Assembly (NCBI GenBank): GCA_024734555.1
Contig: JANPWX010020113.1
Location: 43,600-107,599, forward strand
Source: Trochalopteron elliotii
Lineage: Eukaryota > Chordata > Aves > Passeriformes > Leiothrichidae
DNA: 64,000 nt
Reading direction: 5' to 3'
Program-made: the position numbers and the translations under genes
Shown here: one piece after another, positions 59,700 through 64,000 of the stretch
Layout of the letters: the number at the start of each line of letters is the position of its first letter
Position numbering within the stretch: position 1 is the first letter of the stretch
Notes under the pieces: model-generated
Told to the model about the DNA's origin: nothing
The model's input: the letters and a program-made list of their open reading frames with translations, nothing else
The model's database searches: none

Positions 59700-61266
59700 T
59701 CCTGCTTGTGTACAGCCTGGTCAAGGGAAGAAGCTGATCACTGCTCTCCTCCAGCAAAGCTGTCTGCAGCACTGGCTGAAACGACAGACTTGTCCCACGT
59801 TACTGTCATCTTGGGGAGGTATTTTCATTCTACCTCTGTCAGGAGATACTATAGAAAAACAGGCAATCTCTTCATATCAAATTTGTTCTTTCCAGTGTTG
59901 GACAGTGGGCCGGTACTCAGTAGGTACAACTGAAGCAATTAGCAGAGTAACCTGGGGTTAGAAAGGAATTCCTGTTATCTAACGATCCAGAAGAAAATAA
60001 TATCAAAATAATAATATGGTTAGTTTAAAGAGTCACAAGTCTGCCCTAATCTGCTTATGCACTGTTAAAAAGTAAAAAGGGACTGCAGTTGCTTCCCAAC
60101 ATTTTTCAACAGGAAATCCCAAGTGGGCATGCAGTTAAGAGTGAAGCCAGAAGTGCTGGGGAATTGAAAGCTTAAAAAGGAATGGTATTGCCAAGTAACA
60201 TGTTCATTGTGATCTATGACCTAGGGAGAGGCCATGGCTTTATGCATTTGGGGTTGTGTTTGTTCAGGATGTGGAGATGATACTTGCAGGAAACCTATTT
60301 TTTTTGTCCTGATTCCCCAGACTCTCCGTGCATCTCTCTGCAGGAGCATCGTGAACTTGGTGTGATCAGGGAACTATGTATCAATGCCTTCTAGTAATTT
60401 TGTCTCTTTTAGCATTCCCAGTTTGTATAAGATTGACTTGAATCAGAAAAGAAAGATATCCTATATTTCATCCTATTGACCCAGCTTTCCTCCTAGACAG
60501 GACGGGGCTATCCATGCTCATACACAGCTGGGACAGTTTCTTTCAGACTCAGATTCAGTTCAGAGACATATTGCTTTTGCTCTGAGTCTTCTGGATCAAG
60601 AAAAGGACTCTCTTCAGCCACCAGACTAGGATGATGATAAAGTCTCAGACAATATCAGGGTCATGGGTTAATAGGACTGTAAATCTCAGGGTAATTTCTC
60701 TGAAAGCTGAGGTGAAGTCATAGCCTTTGGCAAAAAATGTCAGCTGTATGGTTCCAACCTTATTTATCTGAGAAAAGCAGTTATAGGTAATTTGTGAATT
60801 GTGCAAAAACATGAACTCATGCATAATAATCTTAATGGAGCTTGTTTATGTCTTCTTATGTATAATTAGCAAAACATATGATCTGAGTTGTTCTTGTTTA
60901 GAGCCCTGTTTTGGGTGGTTGACACAGTGGAGTTGGTGTTGCCAAGAGCTATAGTGGGTAATGTTTTCTGATAGATTTAGTGTGAGTTGTTTGTGAACAG
61001 CAGTAGGGTCTGTAAATGTACAACAAAAAGATCAAGGCCATCATAAACAGTAATATCTGCTGCAAACCAGAGCTGCGGGTCCAGCACTGGCATTTCCTCC
61101 ATGCCCTGCACAAGTGAGTGTCATCAGCTGTCTCTTATAAAAGCCTAATGCTGAGTGACTGATTGTATCGCAGCCTTGAGACTGTCTTCTAATTAGATAT
61201 GCAGAGTGAATAATTTTAGTTCAATTACGTGTTGCTGGCTGGACAACCAGAGGTGTAATGCATATC
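59700..61266. other. Intergenic sequence, nothing recognised
   Basis: AT-rich unique-looking sequence. The open frames ending at 59961 continue from the CTTGCT repeat region and are not convincing genes. Confidence 0.5.
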
Positions 61267-61851
61267 TACACTGTTATAAATACATATTATATTATTGACT
61301 TTTCACAAATATTAAGATAAATGCTATATGTATAATGTTGGATTAACTTTGCTATATGAATATAGCTTTTATTTCTGCTATTAACAAAACTTAGAAATGC
61401 TAGTGGGATAGCTGATATATAGTTATGCTTGTAATTGAACTGTCTGCTTGGTTGAGATAACATCCAGTGAACATATGAGGACCCTGCTGCTGACGTTAAT
61501 TATCAGCACCTGCCATCTGTGGAAAGTATGGACCAAAGCCCAAACTGGAGGTGATAATGAAGGAGGACCAAAACCACAGACAAGAAACACGCATACTCTA
61601 AAAAGGTGGACCCAAGGAGGGGCCATGCAAAATAGTTCCTGGAATATGTAAACTAGTTTGTGGAAAAGTATGAATATGCATAATGGTCTATGAATATGCA
61701 ACATGATGATGTAATTGAAAAGGTATTTAAGGAGTATCTCTGAAGATGATAGATGTGCTCTTGACTGAATGTCAAGCACCCAGCTGTTTAACCCTTTGCT
61801 TTATCTCTGTCTCCTATTGTCTTTTTATTAAACCTTTTAAATTTTACCAGG

Positions 61852-63322
61852 TGTCATGGCTTGAAACAGTATCTCCCTGCTAGGACCTTAGAATTCTATA
61901 GAAAGGACAGGGACCTATGGGGGGGGGCAGGTTTTGGATTGACATGCAGTTCTGACCACTCAGAGAACAGAATGCGACTTTTGGTAATACCCATATAAAA
62001 GCTGAAGCTGGGTTGGAGACTCTCTTTCTCCCCTGTCCGGCGAGCAGGTAACACGTGGGCTGGCTGAGGAGAGCCCGGCTTAGGCCCTGGCTGCCCTCAG
62101 GGTGGCCGGGGCCGGCCGGGACTCCGGGAGGCGCTGCCCGCAGAGGAGGCAGGGCCGGCCGCGTGTCTGGGCTGCGGCGGGGATCGGGGCGGGTCGTGAC
62201 AGGACCGTGCCCCGGTCCCCCCTGGCTGCCGGCACCCCTGGCCCGGGGGGAGGATGGGATTCCCCTCCCACTCTACGCTGGGCCTTACAGAGCAGCTGCA
62301 AGAGGCTCGCCGTCAGATCGAGGGGTGGAAGACAAGGTATCCATCAGCCTTCACCCCCCACCGGCATGGCTTTGGAACATTTGCAGCTGCCGCGCAGAGA
62401 TCACCTGACCACCGCAGGCCTGGGCAAGTTTTAACTCTTTCCTGACACAGATTAAGACTTGAACCATTCTTGGAGATGAGAGAAAAGGCCAAATTGGGGA
62501 CATGTAAAGGGACAATATGGAGATCTCAAAGTCAGTGAAGGAAGAGTGACTTTTTTTAAGTGATGGAGATGACGAGTTGCCTTGGTTCTAGGCTGAAAAT
62601 CTCTTATGGATTTTGGTAACAGGACAATCTTTTAAATCGTGGACAATATAAATTGGGGAGATGATTTGTGGATTTGAGCAAAGGCATCTGTGATGAACTG
62701 AGTGAATATTTTTTTTTTTGTGTGCCCCATGAGAGGTTGAACAGAGAGAGATGAGAAGAAGCCCTCTGCCAGTGAAGAAGTGAGAAGACTGTCTCTGTTC
62801 CCTGAGTTGAAAAAGATCCTTTGTTTTTTGAAACAGCTCATTTTTAAAAAGTACCACCCCAATTTGTAAAGTCCATGGCCCAGAGGTAGTCATGGGAAAG
62901 GCTGCGTGATAAGGGAAGTTCCACAAATGCAGATTCTCCTGGGCAGGCTGCTTTTGTGTGAAAGTTACCAAACCACAGGAGTGACTTCTCTCTCTCAAAG
63001 ACTGAATGAAAGACTGTTTTATAAGTGGTACTGACCTGGAGTTCTGAGTTTTGCCTGTTTACATTGTTTGTAGAAAATGAAAAGTTTGTAGTGGGAGAAA
63101 GGGTTGGGTTTAGAAATTAATTTGTGTTGTTTTTTTTTCCTTTTCTTATTTTCTTCTCTTAGTGTATCTTAAAAAAATCTATCTGGTTTTGCTTCTAAGT
63201 TGAGCCTGCTTTTGCCTTTTTCTCCCAAAATCCTATCTCTCAATTAGCAAACAAATTCGGCAAATGTAAAACCACCACACAAATAGTGCTGTGACTCGGA
63301 TAAGCAAACCTAAACCACAACA
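61852..63322 (+). mobile_element. Nested LTR-type element with a GC-rich core
   Basis: Interrupts the family C LTR. Left end is TGTCATGGCTTGA and right end CTAAACCACAACA, whose reverse complement TGTTGTGGTTTAG resembles the left end. The flanks CCAGG (61847-61851) and CCGGG (63323-63327) differ by one base and are read as a 5-bp duplication. At 61994 there is CATATAAAAG, followed by a CpG-rich block (62035-62330) with a CAG/GTAACA donor-like site at 62047. At 1,471 bp it is long for a single LTR. It could be a long LTR or an LTR plus leftover internal sequence. Confidence 0.75.
61994..62000 (+). promoter_or_regulatory. TATA box of the nested LTR-type element
   Basis: TATAAAA within CCATATAAAAGCTG, followed about 40 bases later by a GC-rich, CpG-dense segment. 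The layout is that of an LTR core promoter; activity is unknown. Confidence 0.45.
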
Positions 63323-63354
63323 CCGGGAAAGTGAACCTCATTTTTCACATACAC

Positions 63355-63722
63355 TAAATGTTATTATTAACGTGTTTCATGTCCTTTGTTACTGACTCTT
63401 GGGCACTGTAAATTGGTGTTTTGGATTGTTTGGGATTTTGTGTTTTTTTCCTATTTTGGCATTATTTTACAGCATCCAGCTAAATTAAAACCAGCATTAG
63501 GTGTTATTTAACATCTTTCTACAAACTTTATAGGAAAGCAGCATTGTTTGCATATGTGTAGTTGTATTGGAGGTTAGGATTGCTCCTTTTGTTTTCTTTC
63601 TCCCAGGGAATTTTCTCGCAGCTGTTGGTAGGACACAATAATGACCGGTGCATAAAAGAGACCCAAGAAGTTTAGGGGAAGGGTGTGGCTGGCTACTCTC
63701 GATGAGGGGTTTCTCTTGGAGG
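63355..63722. other. Spacer between two LTR elements
   Basis: Short AT-rich stretch; I see nothing in it. It ends at GGAGG just before the LTR cut by the window edge. Confidence 0.5.
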
Positions 63723-64000
63723 TGTTAGCGTGAGGAAGGAACACGCAATCACGGTTGATTGAGTGTGGTGCTTTATTGAAGAGCTCTGGGAATCAAGAGG
63801 CCTAGGGGCCCAAATCTTGACTCCACCAGAAGTCCGAAATAGACAGTTTTATACTTTCTTATTACATAAGTAGATATGTTAAACATTAAACCCCTATTGT
63901 TCTATTGCTTCTACCCAAGCATGAATTTAGAACAATCGATATTTTAGGATTCATGTTCCAAACTCTTACGATTCGAATTCAAGATTCTCGTGACTTGTAT
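63723..64000 (-). mobile_element. LTR cut by the right window edge
   Basis: On the minus strand it ends CACGCTAACA at 63723 and has TCAATAAAGCACC near 63770 and a TATA-like AAGTATAAAACTG near 63850, in the correct order for an LTR reading leftward. No primer-binding site (TGG...) follows its end on the minus strand, so it is a solo LTR or a 3' LTR. Its start lies beyond base 64000. Confidence 0.72.

Larger units (their letters stand above)
61272..63349 (+). mobile_element. Solo LTR, family C (ERVL-like), split by a nested element
   Basis: A perfect 5-bp duplication TACAC lies at 61267-61271 and 63350-63354. It begins TGTTATAAA and ends CCTCATTTTTCACA. The left 580 bases align with 7223-7780, and the last ~27 bases (63323-63349) align with the end of that copy. 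The middle is a separate insertion (61852-63322). A TATA-like GGTATTTAAGGAG is near 61721 and ATTAAACC near 61826. Confidence 0.88.

Noticed and set aside
62055..62445. Overlapping GC-rich open frames on both strands
   Set aside because: Open because GC-rich DNA has few stops. They lie within a nested LTR-type element and show no domain.

Overview
The window is vertebrate nuclear DNA, almost certainly from a bird and probably a songbird. It holds one recognisable host gene, split by long GT-AG introns, in an AT-rich, gene-poor landscape. CR1 LINE fragments point to a sauropsid. Many solo LTRs of class II (6-bp target duplications) and class III (5-bp) retroviruses are typical of passerines, though the passerine call is an inference.

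The gene is KLHL13 on the + strand. Six coding exons run from 12,871 to 32,580 and join in frame to 622 residues: BTB (two exons), BACK plus the first Kelch blades (one large exon), one Kelch blade (one small exon), and the last Kelch blades with the stop codon. The first coding exon, roughly 30 residues, was not found. No second gene is visible from about 34 kb to 64 kb.

The rest is mainly an endogenous-retrovirus graveyard. At the left edge lies the 5' end of a class II provirus on the - strand: LTR, Lys-type primer site, leader with splice donor, and an open gag frame running off the window. Its LTR carries a younger LTR between its TATA-like motif and its polyadenylation signal. The same LTR family recurs as three solo LTRs with perfect 6-bp duplications at 17.5, 21.5 and 46.2 kb. 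Two of these form an inverted pair inside the KLHL13 intron ahead of the BACK/Kelch exon. A second family has copies at 7.9 and 50.1 kb, and a third at 7.2 and 61.3 kb. Nested insertions with matching target duplications were resolved at 1.1-1.8 kb, 49.3-50.8 kb and 61.3-63.3 kb. Another LTR is cut by the right edge.

I found no new coding system. The points most worth checking are the unusual TG...TA termini of the provirus family, the LTR promoters near or inside KLHL13, the open gag frame, and the layered insertion history.
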